Below, one piece after another: positions 16,434-25,457 of a DNA stretch of 64,000 bases. The notes beneath the pieces are model-generated. The model searched no databases. It saw only the letters and a list, made by a program, of their open reading frames with translations, and had not been told where the DNA came from. Made by a program: the position numbers and the translations under genes. The DNA comes from Pseudomonas congelans (lineage in GTDB: Bacteria; Pseudomonadota; Gammaproteobacteria; Pseudomonadales; Pseudomonadaceae): assembly GCF_900103225.1 (NCBI RefSeq), contig NZ_FNJH01000001.1, positions 618,980-682,979 on the forward strand, in the 5' to 3' direction. The first letter of the stretch is position 1, and every line of letters begins with the position of its first letter.

Positions 16434-16538
16434 TCAGAATGTGGATCTATATCTGGCCAATCGATGAGCACAAGCAACCGCAGCACCTTGAAGCGGGCTG
16501 TGGTGGTGATGTCGGTTGCTTTGGGGGAATTGATTCAT
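16434..16538 (-). CDS. Histidine leader peptide (attenuation)
   Basis: A 34-residue ORF (MNQFPQSNRHHHHSPLQGAA, then VACAHRLARYRSTF). It has a good ribosome-binding site, AAGGA six to seven bases before the ATG. Codons 10-13 are four consecutive histidine codons, CATCACCACCAC, at 16500-16511, and a further His codon follows at 25. The His run is bracketed by a perfect 9-base inverted repeat in the RNA (AAGCAACCG from 16521-16513 with CGGTTGCTT from 16480-16472). An intrinsic terminator follows. This is the classic layout of his-operon attenuation, here in front of a HisRS-like gene. Confidence 0.8.
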   Translation of the reverse strand: MNQFPQSNRHHHHSPLQGAAVACAHRLARYRSTF

Positions 16539-16595
16539 GGCTGATCCTTGCATGCTTTGACGCATCGCTCAAGTAGCGGTGTTGACGGACACGGT

Positions 16596-17123
16596 TTATC
16601 TGAGCCGCGCCATGCTCAAGGCATCGACGAACAGGCCATCGCGCACCGCGTAGTTGCGCAGCCGGCCTTCTGTTTCGAACCCGAATTTTCGATACAGACC
16701 CTGAGCTGCTTCGTTGTCGACATACACGGTCAATTCCACTCGGTGCAGGTTCATCCAGTTGTCTGCGACGTCCAGTGCTGTTGCCAGCAACTTCGAGCCG
16801 ACGCCTTTGCTCTGCCAGGCCGACGCCACGCCCATGCCGATAGCGCCGACATGGCTTTGCCGACTGCGCGAATACTGCTCCAGGCCAATGCTGCCAATCA
16901 CCTCGTTACCGTTGAGCGCGACCAGTTTCACGTGTCGCTCGGTACTGGCAGCCAGGCGTTTGCGCCAGACTTCGATGGACTGATAAGGCATCTGCAGCAC
17001 CTGACGGCACACCGCAGGCTCGTTATAGAGTGCAGTGACACCTTCGAGGTGAATGTCGGCCATACGCTGGATGAGGATTTGCGGGGCAGGGGCGTGCACG
17101 TTGATTCGTTCCTTGAATTGCAT
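16596..17123 (-). CDS. GNAT family N-acetyltransferase
   Basis: A 175-residue GNAT protein if started at 17123 (MQFKERINVHAPAP). The frame is open further upstream to 17234, but that extension overlaps the end of the next gene and looks non-coding. The acetyl-CoA signature is GAIGMGVASAWQSKGVGSKLLATALD near residues 92-117. The C-terminal half is HRVELTVYVDNEAAQGLYRKFGF, typical of RimJ/RimL or PhnO-like enzymes. The substrate is unknown. The histidine leader begins about 58 bases after its stop codon. Confidence 0.85.
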   Translation of the reverse strand: MQFKERINVHAPAPQILIQRMADIHLEGVTALYNEPAVCRQVLQMPYQSIEVWRKRLAASTERHVKLVALNGNEVIGSIGLEQYSRSRQSHVGAIGMGVASAWQSKGVGSKLLATALDVADNWMNLHRVELTVYVDNEAAQGLYRKFGFETEGRLRNYAVRDGLFVDALSMARLR

Positions 17124-17181
17124 ATTGGCGGTCGGGCTGAAGGGCCATGATTGTGGCGTAGCTGTCGCCACGTCATACGGA

Positions 17182-17631
17182 TCAGACAATATATTCGGGT
17201 TTGCCCATCGCTTGCCATTCTGCAAAACGGGCATCTATGAACGGGGACAGTTTGTCGTAATTGGCCCAGGTGTCTTCAACGCTGTAGATCGCATCCTGGG
17301 TGACACCAAAGGCGAGCACGTAATCGTCCACATAGCGGCTGTCGTTGTTAAGTCCCTCGTAATAGGCTATTGCAAACGCATTGCCTACGGCGTTGAACTC
17401 CTGGTCGGTAAGCTTTTCGTCGAGCATTGATATAACGAAGGCACCGCCCGTAAGCTCGCGTTTTTCCAGCGCATTCAGCTCGCTTTCTGCATCATCGAGC
17501 AGCTCTTCACTGGCCAGTTCGTTCAGCAGCATCCAGGCCAGAAACATACCAATGTGCGTTGCTCCGGCGGCGTGTGGAAGGTCGCTGGGAAAGTTGCCGT
17601 TATAGTGCCATGAGGCGTCGTCGTATTTCAT
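17182..17631 (-). CDS. DUF7832-like protein, possible orphan immunity protein
   Basis: A 149-residue acidic protein beginning MKYDDASWHYNGNFPSDLPH, with a helical middle (GMFLAWMLLNELASEELLDDAE) and a second helical region ending WANYDKLSPFIDARFAEWQAMG. I associate this N-terminal pattern with a domain found beside polymorphic-toxin genes, where it may act as an immunity protein, but no toxin gene is adjacent here. It has no signal peptide or membrane segment. It is transcribed leftwards towards the GNAT gene with about 60 bases between them. Confidence 0.55.
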   Translation of the reverse strand: MKYDDASWHYNGNFPSDLPHAAGATHIGMFLAWMLLNELASEELLDDAESELNALEKRELTGGAFVISMLDEKLTDQEFNAVGNAFAIAYYEGLNNDSRYVDDYVLAFGVTQDAIYSVEDTWANYDKLSPFIDARFAEWQAMGKPEYIV

Positions 17632-17954
17632 TTATGCTCCGGTTGAGGCACGCCCGTATCAATTTTCAGACGTTCGTTCTAGGCACTTTGGCAGCGGATT
17701 ATCCTCGCCGCAAGCGGGCGGTATTGAGCAACTCATCGCTAAACCCTCGCCGGGAGTTGCAATTTCGTCGCCAGACTCCTGCCTGAGCACTCAGATGCTG
17801 CGATACCACCAGTGAACAACTGTTGCTTGCGTTCCTCCTGCACGATCACTTGGACAATTACCTGCAGTCCCGTTAAAGCGTCTTGCGCCCCACGCTATTG
17901 CTTCCATTTCTTCATAAGTGTACCGTTGTGTTCACTTATGAAGAGGGTCGCACC
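17632..17954. other. Intergenic region with operator-like repeat before the dioxygenase
   Basis: No coding sequence is convincing in these 323 bases. The right end carries the perfect 11-base inverted repeat described separately. A 20-base segment at 17650-17669 recurs with one mismatch at 3386-3405. Confidence 0.4.
17910..17943. promoter_or_regulatory. Perfect inverted repeat, candidate repressor operator
   Basis: CTTCATAAGTG (17910-17920) and its exact complement CACTTATGAAG (17933-17943) are separated by 12 bases that also show partial symmetry (GTGTAC...GTGTTCAC). It lies 11 bases before the dioxygenase start codon, overlapping the ribosome-binding site region. This looks like a TetR-type operator, or an RNA hairpin that could mask the ribosome-binding site. 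No regulator gene is adjacent. Confidence 0.55.
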
Positions 17955-18794
17955 ATGTTAGCCACTTCGCGCATTCAACTGTCACAGGAGCCCATCAAGC
18001 CAGGTATCGGCACGCGTATTTTCAACAGCAAGCAGGAATTGCTGTCGGGTCGATTCGCTGGAGAGATTCGGGAGCTGCTGGAGCAGCGAGGGGTGCTGGT
18101 GTTTCCGCAGATTCATTTTTCAGATGCAGAACAGATTGCCTTCACCCGCACGCTGGGTACGTTCTGCCCTGAGCCGGGCGATGGGCAAAACATCACCCGA
18201 ATCAGCCTTGATGTGAAAGAGAATCCCGCAGGTGCGGAGTTTCTCAAGGGGTCGCTCTACTGGCATATCGACGGTACGAGCAGCGATTCTCCCATTCTGG
18301 CTTCGCTGTTGTCCTGCAAGGTGCCCGCCAGTTGGGGAGGCAACACGGGTTTCTGTAACACTTACGCGGCGTATGAGGAGTTATCGAGCGCTGACCGACA
18401 ACATTACGACAGCCTGCGCGTCATTCATGCGCCATGGGCATCGTTACTCTATTACAATCCCGAGCCTGGCCTTGCGATGCTCGAGGCCATGCAGGCTATC
18501 GGCGAGAAGGAGTTGCCGCTGGTCTGGAAGCACCGAACCGGTCGCAAGTCGCTGATTCTGGGCTGTACTGCGCAGCAAGTCGTTGGCGTCAGCCTGGCGC
18601 AAAGTGCGCGGATTCTGGTCGGTCTTCGCGAGTGGGCCACGTCCGAGGCGTTCAGTTACAGCCATGCGTGGCAGGTCGGTGATCTGGTGATATGGGACAA
18701 CACAGGCACCCTGCACCGGGCGGAAGCGTATGACCCCGAGTGCGGGCGGATGATGCACCGCACCAAGTTGCAGGGCGAAGAATCCTTCGCCTGA
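17955..18794 (+). CDS. TauD/TfdA family Fe(II)/2-oxoglutarate dioxygenase
   Basis: A 279-residue enzyme of the TauD/TfdA clan. The iron-binding facial triad is visible as YWHIDGTSSD (HxD, near residues 103-105) and a distal histidine in GDLVIWDNTGTLHRA near residue 255. The 2-oxoglutarate-binding arginine is likely in RMMHRTKLQG near the C-terminus. It should hydroxylate a small molecule using 2-oxoglutarate and oxygen; the substrate cannot be told. The start at 17955 has GAGGG seven bases upstream. It is monocistronic, behind a perfect inverted repeat that may be an operator. Confidence 0.88.
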   Translation: MLATSRIQLSQEPIKPGIGTRIFNSKQELLSGRFAGEIRELLEQRGVLVFPQIHFSDAEQIAFTRTLGTFCPEPGDGQNITRISLDVKENPAGAEFLKGSLYWHIDGTSSDSPILASLLSCKVPASWGGNTGFCNTYAAYEELSSADRQHYDSLRVIHAPWASLLYYNPEPGLAMLEAMQAIGEKELPLVWKHRTGRKSLILGCTAQQVVGVSLAQSARILVGLREWATSEAFSYSHAWQVGDLVIWDNTGTLHRAEAYDPECGRMMHRTKLQGEESFA

Positions 18795-18886
18795 TGCGCC
18801 AACCGCGAGAGCAGGGCGACGCTCTGGCTTTTATACTGAGTGGCTCATCGTGAGCCGAATCGTTTTGCCGGATTGGAGAAACGAGA

Positions 18887-19138
18887 ATGTGCAGACCCAA
18901 AGAACCCATTGCGGGTATTTTTCTATTGTTGGTCCTGGCCGCTGGCGGTTGGGTGGCTCAGGAGCCATTTCCTCATTTCGGGATTGATCTGCCTGTCGAA
19001 GCCTTGCTGGACGGTGATCACCCGGCTACACCTGCGCTGCCCCGACATCGTATGCAACTCGACGAAGGCCAGTTCAGCAGCGCTTTGCTTGAGTCGATGC
19101 CCTTGTACGCGCTGGCAGAGCCGCCCGGCAGCCCGTGA
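18887..19138 (+). CDS. Small exported or membrane-anchored hypothetical protein
   Basis: An 83-residue protein with a basic start (MCRPKEP) and a hydrophobic helix (IAGIFLLLVLAAGGWVA, residues 8-24), then a polar, proline-rich tail. GGAG lies eight bases before the ATG. The hydrophobic stretch could be a signal anchor. No family is recognised. It is convergent with the GAF-domain gene, the stops being only seven bases apart. Confidence 0.5.
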   Translation: MCRPKEPIAGIFLLLVLAAGGWVAQEPFPHFGIDLPVEALLDGDHPATPALPRHRMQLDEGQFSSALLESMPLYALAEPPGSP

Positions 19139-19145
19139 GCTCGGG

Positions 19146-19652
19146 TCAGCTACCTTCGTTGATGTTGGCGAAGAAAATGCACCCGATCAATCGGGCGAAC
19201 AGGGTCAGGGTTTCCGCCAGATCGGGGTCGTCAAACAGCGTCGTTCTGGAGTCCAGAGCGCACAACGCACCATATAGCTGGCCGTCGGGAAGGTAGATCG
19301 GCACGCCAGCATAGCTTTCGATGGCGTAGCGCTTCACAACTGGCAGGTTCGCATACCGGCCGTTCGTGCTGATCTGCGGCACGAACAGTGCCTGGGGATT
19401 GGTACAAAACTCGTTACAGAGCGTGGTCTCGAGTTCGAACACATCGCCGTCGTCCATACCAAGGTCAGTGGGGTCATAGACAGAACAGGCGATCCAGTCT
19501 GCGTCGGTAAATTTGGCGATACCAGCGAAGCGCATGCCTGTCAGGCGAGTGACAAGTCGCAGCACATTGGTCGTGGCCTCGATCTCGGCAATCGCAGCGC
19601 GCTCCTCGATGGTCAACAAGCTGCTTTTTGAGGCGATCAATTCCAGACTCAT
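19146..19652 (-). CDS. GAF domain-containing protein
   Basis: A 168-residue cytoplasmic protein that is nearly all GAF domain. It has an initial helix (ERAAIAEIEATTNVLRLVTRLTG), the core strands FAGIAKFTDADWIACSVYDP, and the late AIESYAGVPIYLPDGQLYGALCALD segment typical of GAF sensors. No output domain is attached, so it may bind a small ligand and regulate a partner. The frame is open upstream, but TGGAGAAGTGC before the ATG at 19652 fixes the start. It is divergent from the chemoreceptor gene. Confidence 0.85.
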   Translation of the reverse strand: MSLELIASKSSLLTIEERAAIAEIEATTNVLRLVTRLTGMRFAGIAKFTDADWIACSVYDPTDLGMDDGDVFELETTLCNEFCTNPQALFVPQISTNGRYANLPVVKRYAIESYAGVPIYLPDGQLYGALCALDSRTTLFDDPDLAETLTLFARLIGCIFFANINEGS

Positions 19653-19876
19653 GCACTTCTCCAGAATACCCAGGTGTGGGTAACGGCCCATGCTAACTGA
19701 CTGGAATGAAAATGCCATCGGGGTTGGTCGCGCCTGCGAGGATTTATTTTCAAGCGAAATATTGACGCCAGTTTTAAAGTTTGAAGCCTCGCTGCCGACA
19801 TCTGTGGATTGTATAGCTAGCTGGCAAGGACAGGCCTCTTGTACTCCACTGATGACCAACGAAAGAGCGACTCCCT

Positions 19877-21778
19877 GTGATAAACACTCTGCGCAATATT
19901 TCTGTCAGGTCCAAGCTTGTGCTCGGGTTTGCTTTGGTCATCGTACTGACGGTGCTGATTGCGCTGACAGGCTGGACAGGCATCACCTCGCTGAGTGAAC
20001 GAAGCGAGCGGATTTCCGACATCGGCAAGCTCAGCACCCTCACACGGGATGTCCGAATAGCGCGGCTGGCCTATTCGGTCAACTATGACGCCGAGCGCGC
20101 CAGCAACTGGCTGAAAGCATTCGAAAGTCTCGAAAGTCACGTGAAGTACGCGCAGAAGGTGTTCGACTCGCCGTTGAACGTACCGCTGGTGAATACTGCC
20201 GCAGATGCCTTGAAGGACTACCGCATCCACTACGACAACCTCATGCAGGCAACCGCTGCCCGTGAGGCGACCCGTTCGGTGTTTGGCCAGTACGCCGATG
20301 CAGGCGCTGACGATTTGCAAAAGCTGAACGCCGTTGCCCGATCCGATGACGGCACTGCTGCGCAGCGCGACGCCATCGTGCAGGCGATGACGCTGTTCCA
20401 GAAAATGCGCTTCGATTTGCGTGGCTACACCTATTCGCTGAAGCCGGAAAACCGTGCCCCAGCGGAAACATCGATGAACACGGTTATCGAGTTTGTCAGA
20501 AATCTGCAGGGTTTCGATGGCCAGTCGGCAATCATCAAGCACCTTGTGGACTCTATGCTCAGCTATCAGAACACGCTGAATCAGTTCACCGCGGCGCAGG
20601 CCAGGATTGACCAGGCTCAGGCAGGCATCACCAAAGACATCGGCATCCTGTTCGAATGTGCTGACAAGCTGTCCGAGAACCAGGTCAACCTGAGAGTGGA
20701 AGATGTGAGTCAGGCCAAGATGCTGCTCTCTGTCTGGCTGATTGCAGCATTGATCATGAGCGCCCTGGCGGCATGGGTCATTACCAACCTTATCGTAGGC
20801 CCGCTGCTTGAAACACTGAAGCTGGCCGAGCGTGTCGCTGATGGTGATCTGACGCACAATCAGGTGGTCACCCGCAAGGATGAACTGGGCCTGCTGCAGG
20901 GCAGCATGATGCGCATGACCAGCAACCTGCGCGAGCTGATTGGTGGCCTGCGCGATGGCGTGACACAAATCGCCAGCGCCGCCGAACAGTTGTCGGCCGT
21001 CACCGAGCAGACCAGCGCCGGCGTCAACAGCCAGAAGAACGAAACCGATCAGGTCGCCACTGCGATGCACGAAATGTCTGCGACTGTCCAGGAAGTCGCA
21101 CGCAACGCAGAGCAGGCTTCACATGCCGCGGTCAACGCATCGAAAGAAGCTCGCGAAGGAGACGGTGTGGTTTCCAAGGCCGTTGCCCAGATCGAGAAGC
21201 TCGCGACTGAAGTCACCCACTCCAAGTCCGCGATGGACGAGCTCAAGAACGAAAGCAACAAGATTGGCGGCGTGCTCGATGTCATCAAAGCCGTTGCCGA
21301 GCAGACCAATCTGCTGGCGCTCAATGCTGCAATCGAAGCGGCGCGTGCGGGCGAAGCCGGTCGAGGCTTTGCGGTGGTGGCTGACGAAGTGAGAAGCCTG
21401 GCCCAGCGCACTCAGACATCGACCGAAGAGATCGCGGCGTTGATCAGCGGTCTGCATACCCGCACTGCGCAGGTGGCAACGATCCTCGATAACAGTCAGG
21501 CACTGACGGCTAACAGCGTCGAACTGACGCGCAATGCGGGTGTTTCCATCAATAACATGACTCAGGCGATCTCGACGATCGAGACGATGAACCACCAGAT
21601 CGCCGCTGCCGCCGAAGAACAGAGCGCCGTTGCCGAAGAGATCAATCGCAGTGTCCTGAATGTGCGAGACATCTCCGAACAGACGGCTTCTGCCAGTGAA
21701 GAGACGGCAGCGTCGAGCGTAGAGCTCGCTCGTCTGGGCGTGCATCTGCAGAGCCTGGTCAGTCGATTCCGGGTCTGA
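19877..21778 (+). CDS. Methyl-accepting chemotaxis protein (HBM-type sensor)
   Basis: A 633-residue chemoreceptor starting at GTG. It has a first membrane helix at about residues 14-34 and a long all-helical periplasmic region of about 245 residues resembling the helical bimodular (HBM) sensor domain, as in McpS-type receptors for organic acids. A second membrane helix lies near 280-302, HAMP near 303-355, and a signalling domain with the conserved hairpin tip [20 protein letters not shown] and [18 protein letters not shown]. No C-terminal pentapeptide for CheR is seen. The ligand is not predictable from sequence alone. Confidence 0.93.
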   Translation: MINTLRNISVRSKLVLGFALVIVLTVLIALTGWTGITSLSERSERISDIGKLSTLTRDVRIARLAYSVNYDAERASNWLKAFESLESHVKYAQKVFDSPLNVPLVNTAADALKDYRIHYDNLMQATAAREATRSVFGQYADAGADDLQKLNAVARSDDGTAAQRDAIVQAMTLFQKMRFDLRGYTYSLKPENRAPAETSMNTVIEFVRNLQGFDGQSAIIKHLVDSMLSYQNTLNQFTAAQARIDQAQAGITKDIGILFECADKLSENQVNLRVEDVSQAKMLLSVWLIAALIMSALAAWVITNLIVGPLLETLKLAERVADGDLTHNQVVTRKDELGLLQGSMMRMTSNLRELIGGLRDGVTQIASAAEQLSAVTEQTSAGVNSQKNETDQVATAMHEMSATVQEVARNAEQASHAAVNASKEAREGDGVVSKAVAQIEKLATEVTHSKSAMDELKNESNKIGGVLDVIKAVAEQTNLLALNAAIEAARAGEAGRGFAVVADEVRSLAQRTQTSTEEIAALISGLHTRTAQVATILDNSQALTANSVELTRNAGVSINNMTQAISTIETMNHQIAAAAEEQSAVAEEINRSVLNVRDISEQTASASEETAASSVELARLGVHLQSLVSRFRV

Positions 21779-21794
21779 CGTTCATTCCCGGTAA

Positions 21795-21830
21795 ACTCCG
21801 GCGCGCGCTGCAAAGACTGCGCGCCGGAGT
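21795..21830. terminator. Strong hairpin between convergent genes
   Basis: A perfect 12-base stem, ACTCCGGCGCGC / GCGCGCCGGAGT, with a 12-base loop lies 16 bases after the chemoreceptor stop. There is no T-run on either side, so termination by itself is uncertain; it may protect 3' ends. Confidence 0.45.
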
Positions 21831-21859
21831 CGAACCGGTGCCCCTCCGGCGTTAAGTTC

Positions 21860-22765
21860 TTACCGCCCCCAAAGCCCCGTCGCGTACTCCACAAAACTTC
21901 TCAGCTTGGGCAATCGATAACGGTCCTGCACGTACAGCAGGTGCGTCGGTCGTCTGGGCAAATGGTAGTCGGGGAACAGTGCAACCAGCCGGCCGTCCTG
22001 CAGGTCTCGCTGTACCAGCGCATCCGGAAGCATCACGATCCCCAGGCCAGCCCGGGCCGCCTGATAAAGACCGGCGGAAGTGTTGGCAACCATCGAACCG
22101 CTCACCTCCACCAGCACTTCGCCTTCGGCGCCGGTCATACGCCACTGCGTACCGGCAGTGCGCCATTCGTCTCCCGCCGGGTAGGCAAACGCCAGGCAGT
22201 TATGCGCGCGAAGATCATCTGGATGGGTCGGCGTACCGTGGCGGGCCAGATAGTCCGGCGCTGCGCAGATGGTCAAGGTGTAATCCTGCAGGGGGCGCGC
22301 AATCAGCGGCGAGGATTCTGGGATGTTGCCCAGGCGAATGGCGACGTCAAAACCATTGTCGATCATATCGAGACGCTGGTTAGTCAGTACCAGGTCGAGC
22401 CTGACCTCAGGAAAGCGCCGAGAGAATTCGACGAGCGCTGGCGCCAGCACTTCCGAACCGAAGGTCAGTGGCGCGGTGATGCGCAGCGTGCCTGTGGGAT
22501 CGCCCTGAGCCTGCTCGGCCAGCTGTTCGGACTCGGCCACCAACCCCAGTACCTCGAGGCAACGCTCGTAATACGCGGTACCGAATTCCGTCAGTCGCTG
22601 GCGGCGTGTGGTGCGCTGCAACAGGCTGACGCCCAGGCGCTCTTCCAGTGCGCGCAAGTGATTGCTCACCATCGTGGTGGAAATCGAACACGCTTGCGCT
22701 GCTGCCGTGAGGCTGCCTGCTTCGACCACTTTCACGTACACCCGCATTGCCTGAAACAAATCCAT
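21860..22765 (-). CDS. LysR family transcriptional regulator
   Basis: A 301-residue LysR regulator. The N-terminal winged helix reads MDLFQAMRVYVKVVEAGSLTAAAQACSIS with the recognition helix TTMVSNHLRALEERLGVSLLQRTTR. The C-terminal effector domain follows ([41 protein letters not shown]). The subfamily pattern is that of single-gene regulators such as DmlR or YafC. The ATG at 22765 has AGGA six bases upstream and is preferred over an upstream in-frame ATG. It is divergent from the aminotransferase gene, which it probably controls. Confidence 0.9.
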   Translation of the reverse strand: MDLFQAMRVYVKVVEAGSLTAAAQACSISTTMVSNHLRALEERLGVSLLQRTTRRQRLTEFGTAYYERCLEVLGLVAESEQLAEQAQGDPTGTLRITAPLTFGSEVLAPALVEFSRRFPEVRLDLVLTNQRLDMIDNGFDVAIRLGNIPESSPLIARPLQDYTLTICAAPDYLARHGTPTHPDDLRAHNCLAFAYPAGDEWRTAGTQWRMTGAEGEVLVEVSGSMVANTSAGLYQAARAGLGIVMLPDALVQRDLQDGRLVALFPDYHLPRRPTHLLYVQDRYRLPKLRSFVEYATGLWGR

Positions 22766-22868
22766 TATCAATCCTGGCTTTAAAATGATTGAAGTATTTC
22801 GCTGTTTATCCATCTGGGCTTGTTAACGATACTGCAAAAACCGAAACATACCCAAGGAGCTTCACCTC

Positions 22869-24071
22869 ATGACCGCCACCTGCCTGATGAGCACTTACCA
22901 ACCTCTGGCCCTGAGTTTCACTCATGGCCTGGGCACACGTCTGTGGGACCAGAGCGGGCGCGAGTACCTCGACGCCGTGGCAGGCGTGGCAGTGACCAAC
23001 GTGGGGCACTCGCACCCACTGCTGGTCGAGGCAATTCGTGATCAGGCGGGTCTGCTGTTGCACACCTCCAATCTGTACACCGTCGACTGGCAGCAGTGCC
23101 TGGCGCAGAAACTGACGGCCTTGTCGGGGCTAGACGCGGTGTTTTTCAACAATTCCGGTGCCGAGGCCAACGAGACTGCGCTCAAGCTGGCGCGCCTGCA
23201 TGGCTGGCACAAGTACATCGAACGGCCTCTGGTCGTAGTCATGGAAAACGCCTTTCACGGTCGCACGCTGGGCACGCTGTCGGCCAGCGACGGGCCGGCC
23301 GTCCGCCTGGGTTTCAGTACCTTGCCGGGCGATTACATCAAGGTGCCATTTGGCGATCTGGCGGCGTTCGACCAGGTTTGCACGACCTATGGGCACCGGA
23401 TCTGCGCAGTGCTGGTCGAGCCGATTCAGGGCGAGGGCGGCGCGCAGATGGCCCCGGCCGGGTACCTCAAGGCTTTGAGAGAGCGTTGCACGCGGCGCGA
23501 CTGGCTGTTGATGCTCGACGAAATCCAGACCGGGATGGGCCGGACCGGCAAGTGGTTTGCCTTTCAGCATGAAGGCATCGTCCCGGACGTCATGACCCTG
23601 GCCAAAGGGCTGGGCAACGGTATACCGATTGGTGCCTGCCTGGCGCGGGGCAGGGCGGCGCACCTGTTTACGCCTGGTAGCCACGGCAGTACCTTCGGCG
23701 GTAATCCGCTGGCCTGCCGGGTCGGCTGCACGGTGATCGACATCATCGAACAGCAGGCACTGGTGGAAAACGCCGTGCTGCAAGGCCGGCAGCTGCTGGA
23801 CGGGTTGCGCAATGCGCTGGGTACTCACCCGCACGTGCTGGAAGTGCGTGGCCAGGGGCTGATGATAGGGGTCGAATTGCGCCAGGCGATACCTGAACTG
23901 ACACGGATTGCCGCCGAAGAACATGGCCTGTTGATCAATGTCACCCGCGGCAAAATCATCCGCCTGTTGCCACCCTTGGTGCTGGACACCGCTGACGTGG
24001 CGCAGATTGTCCAGGGCCTGACTGCAAGCATCGAGAGCGCTTGTTATCGGTCGTTTGCACGCTCCGCCTGA
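22869..24071 (+). CDS. Acetylornithine-type class III aminotransferase
   Basis: A 400-residue PLP-dependent class III aminotransferase of the ArgD/AstC group. It shows [17 protein letters not shown] near residue 35, [18 protein letters not shown] near 95, the [10 protein letters not shown] segment near 185, [17 protein letters not shown] near 215, and the PLP lysine in [14 protein letters not shown] near residue 245. It should move an amino group between an omega-amino substrate and 2-oxoglutarate; the exact substrate (acetylornithine or similar) is not certain, and this may be a paralogue of argD. AAGGAG precedes the ATG by nine bases. It is divergent from a LysR gene. Confidence 0.88.
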   Translation: MTATCLMSTYQPLALSFTHGLGTRLWDQSGREYLDAVAGVAVTNVGHSHPLLVEAIRDQAGLLLHTSNLYTVDWQQCLAQKLTALSGLDAVFFNNSGAEANETALKLARLHGWHKYIERPLVVVMENAFHGRTLGTLSASDGPAVRLGFSTLPGDYIKVPFGDLAAFDQVCTTYGHRICAVLVEPIQGEGGAQMAPAGYLKALRERCTRRDWLLMLDEIQTGMGRTGKWFAFQHEGIVPDVMTLAKGLGNGIPIGACLARGRAAHLFTPGSHGSTFGGNPLACRVGCTVIDIIEQQALVENAVLQGRQLLDGLRNALGTHPHVLEVRGQGLMIGVELRQAIPELTRIAAEEHGLLINVTRGKIIRLLPPLVLDTADVAQIVQGLTASIESACYRSFARSA

Positions 24072-24195
24072 CATAACGGATTACTGAAAAGGACTACATC
24101 GGGCTGTACCGGGATGACCCATATGCGGTAGAACAGACCGGCATCGCGTCGGTCTGTACGCGATGGCTACCCAATGGATTTGAAAGGAGCCCACC

Positions 24196-24741
24196 ATGTT
24201 AATCCGGTCCCTGACCCTCGCCACCCTGCTTGTCGCTGCCGGTACAGCGCTTGCAGCTGACAGCGACGGCCCTCTGGCACAGGAGCGCGGCAAGTCGCGT
24301 CCCTTGATCATCATCGCCCCAAGCACCATCGATCCGGTACTGGTCAAGCTCAGGAAGTCACTGGACGAGCCTGCCAACCGTGAGGCCTTTGCGCAGCGCA
24401 ATATGGTGCTGTTCACGGTGGTCAACACCATGGGGGAACGCGACGGCAAAAGCATGGACCCGCAGTCGACCATGGCATTGATCCGCGAGCTGAAGCTGGG
24501 GGCAGGCGTGGGGACCAAGGTCATTCTGGTGGGCAAGGACGGCGAGAAAAAGATTGATAAGACTGTCGAAAAGTCGGAATCGATAGATCCCAAGGAGATC
24601 TTCGCCACCATCGATCAGATGCCGATGCGCGAGCAGGAAGCCGCAGCGCCTGCTCCCGAGCCGCCGGCCAAACCCGCGCCTGCCGAGAAACCGGCCAAGC
24701 CGGTCAAGGGCGGAGCGCCCGGCAAGACGCTGGACGACTGA
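24196..24741 (+). CDS. DUF4174 domain-containing exported protein
   Basis: A 181-residue protein with a signal peptide (MLIRSLTLATLLVAAGTALA, cleavage near AAD), a central DUF4174-like domain (RPLIIIAPSTIDPVLVKLRK; NMVLFTVVNTMG; VILVGKDGEKKI) and a C-terminal low-complexity tail rich in A, P, K and E. The family is periplasmic and of unknown function, with a thioredoxin-like look to its strand pattern. GGAG lies close before the ATG. It is convergent with the CBS protein gene. Confidence 0.85.
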   Translation: MLIRSLTLATLLVAAGTALAADSDGPLAQERGKSRPLIIIAPSTIDPVLVKLRKSLDEPANREAFAQRNMVLFTVVNTMGERDGKSMDPQSTMALIRELKLGAGVGTKVILVGKDGEKKIDKTVEKSESIDPKEIFATIDQMPMREQEAAAPAPEPPAKPAPAEKPAKPVKGGAPGKTLDD

Positions 24742-24794
24742 GTGAACGGCGTGGCGCGCGGCAATCGCGCGCTGCGTCTGATGCGCTGCTCAGT

Positions 24795-25235
24795 TCATTC
24801 GCCGCGAATGTATTGCTCGAGCTGTTGAATAAGACTCGCCTGTTCTGCAATGGCTTCCTTCACCAGGTCACCGATGGACAGCAGGCCCAGCAACTTTCCG
24901 CCTTCCACCACCGGCAGGTGGCGCAAATGGCTGTCGGTCATGATGCCCATGCACGCATCGACGCTGCGTTGCGAGTCGACCGTAATCACCTTGCTGCTCA
25001 TGATGTCCCTCACCGGTGTGCCCACTGACGAGCGTCCCTTGAGGACCACCTTGCGCGCATAGTCGCGTTCGCTGATGACCCCGACCACCACGCTGCCCTC
25101 GACCACCGGCAGCGCACCGATGTTCTTTTCAGCCATTAACTTCAGTGCGTCGAGCACCATCTGATCAGGCCCGATGGTATGCACTTGCTGGTTCTGCAGG
25201 TCTTTCAATTTCAGTAACTGGGCGACGGTTTTCAT
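24795..25235 (-). CDS. CBS-pair protein
   Basis: A 146-residue protein consisting of two CBS repeats. The first covers VHTIGPDQMVLDALKLMAEK to VGVISERDYARKVV, the second MSSKVITVDSQRSVDACMGI to LLGLLSIGDLVKE. A short coiled tail (SLIQQLEQYIRGE) follows. Such proteins bind adenine nucleotides and regulate partners; no partner is identified. GGAG precedes the ATG at 25235. The frame stays open upstream, antisense to polB, but that part is not coding. The gene is divergent from polB. Confidence 0.9.
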   Translation of the reverse strand: MKTVAQLLKLKDLQNQQVHTIGPDQMVLDALKLMAEKNIGALPVVEGSVVVGVISERDYARKVVLKGRSSVGTPVRDIMSSKVITVDSQRSVDACMGIMTDSHLRHLPVVEGGKLLGLLSIGDLVKEAIAEQASLIQQLEQYIRGE

Positions 25236-25263
25236 GGGGCTCTCCGTGATCGGACCTGAATGG

Positions 25264-25291
25264 CTGTAGTGCACTGCCAGAACCACTACAG
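25264..25291. promoter_or_regulatory. Inverted repeat between the CBS gene and polB
   Basis: CTGTAGTG at 25264-25271 and its exact complement CACTACAG at 25284-25291 are separated by 12 bases. It lies 28 bases upstream of the CBS gene start. It resembles an operator but does not fit the spacing of a LexA box. Confidence 0.35.
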
Positions 25292-25457
25292 AATCATCCA
25301 GCGGGCAGAATCGAGCAAGCAGTAAATAAGGATCACGGGAATAGGAGGAATCAATTATCCGCGCCCTCAATGTGCCGCTAATTCGCCTGCCGGGCGCGCC
25401 TTTAGCCTCATAGCCAAGTAGAATCATCTGTTTCACCGGGCGGACGAGGTAACAGCG

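Larger units (their letters stand above)
16391..16538 (-). promoter_or_regulatory. Histidine-responsive transcription attenuator
   Basis: The leader has all expected parts in order: a translated His-rich peptide, a first hairpin formed by AAGCAACCG and CGGTTGCTT around the His codons, and a terminator hairpin GGCGCC/GGCGCC with a U-tract. A competing antiterminator is possible, since GGUGC just after the His codons can pair with GCGCC of the terminator (one G-U pair). Ribosome stalling at the His codons under low His-tRNA would disrupt the first hairpin and free the antiterminator. The mechanism is inferred from known his leaders. Confidence 0.75.

Noticed and set aside
25400..25457. LexA box before polB
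   Set aside because: No CTG-N10-CAG sequence fits in the promoter region; the nearby inverted repeat at 25264-25291 has the wrong spacing.
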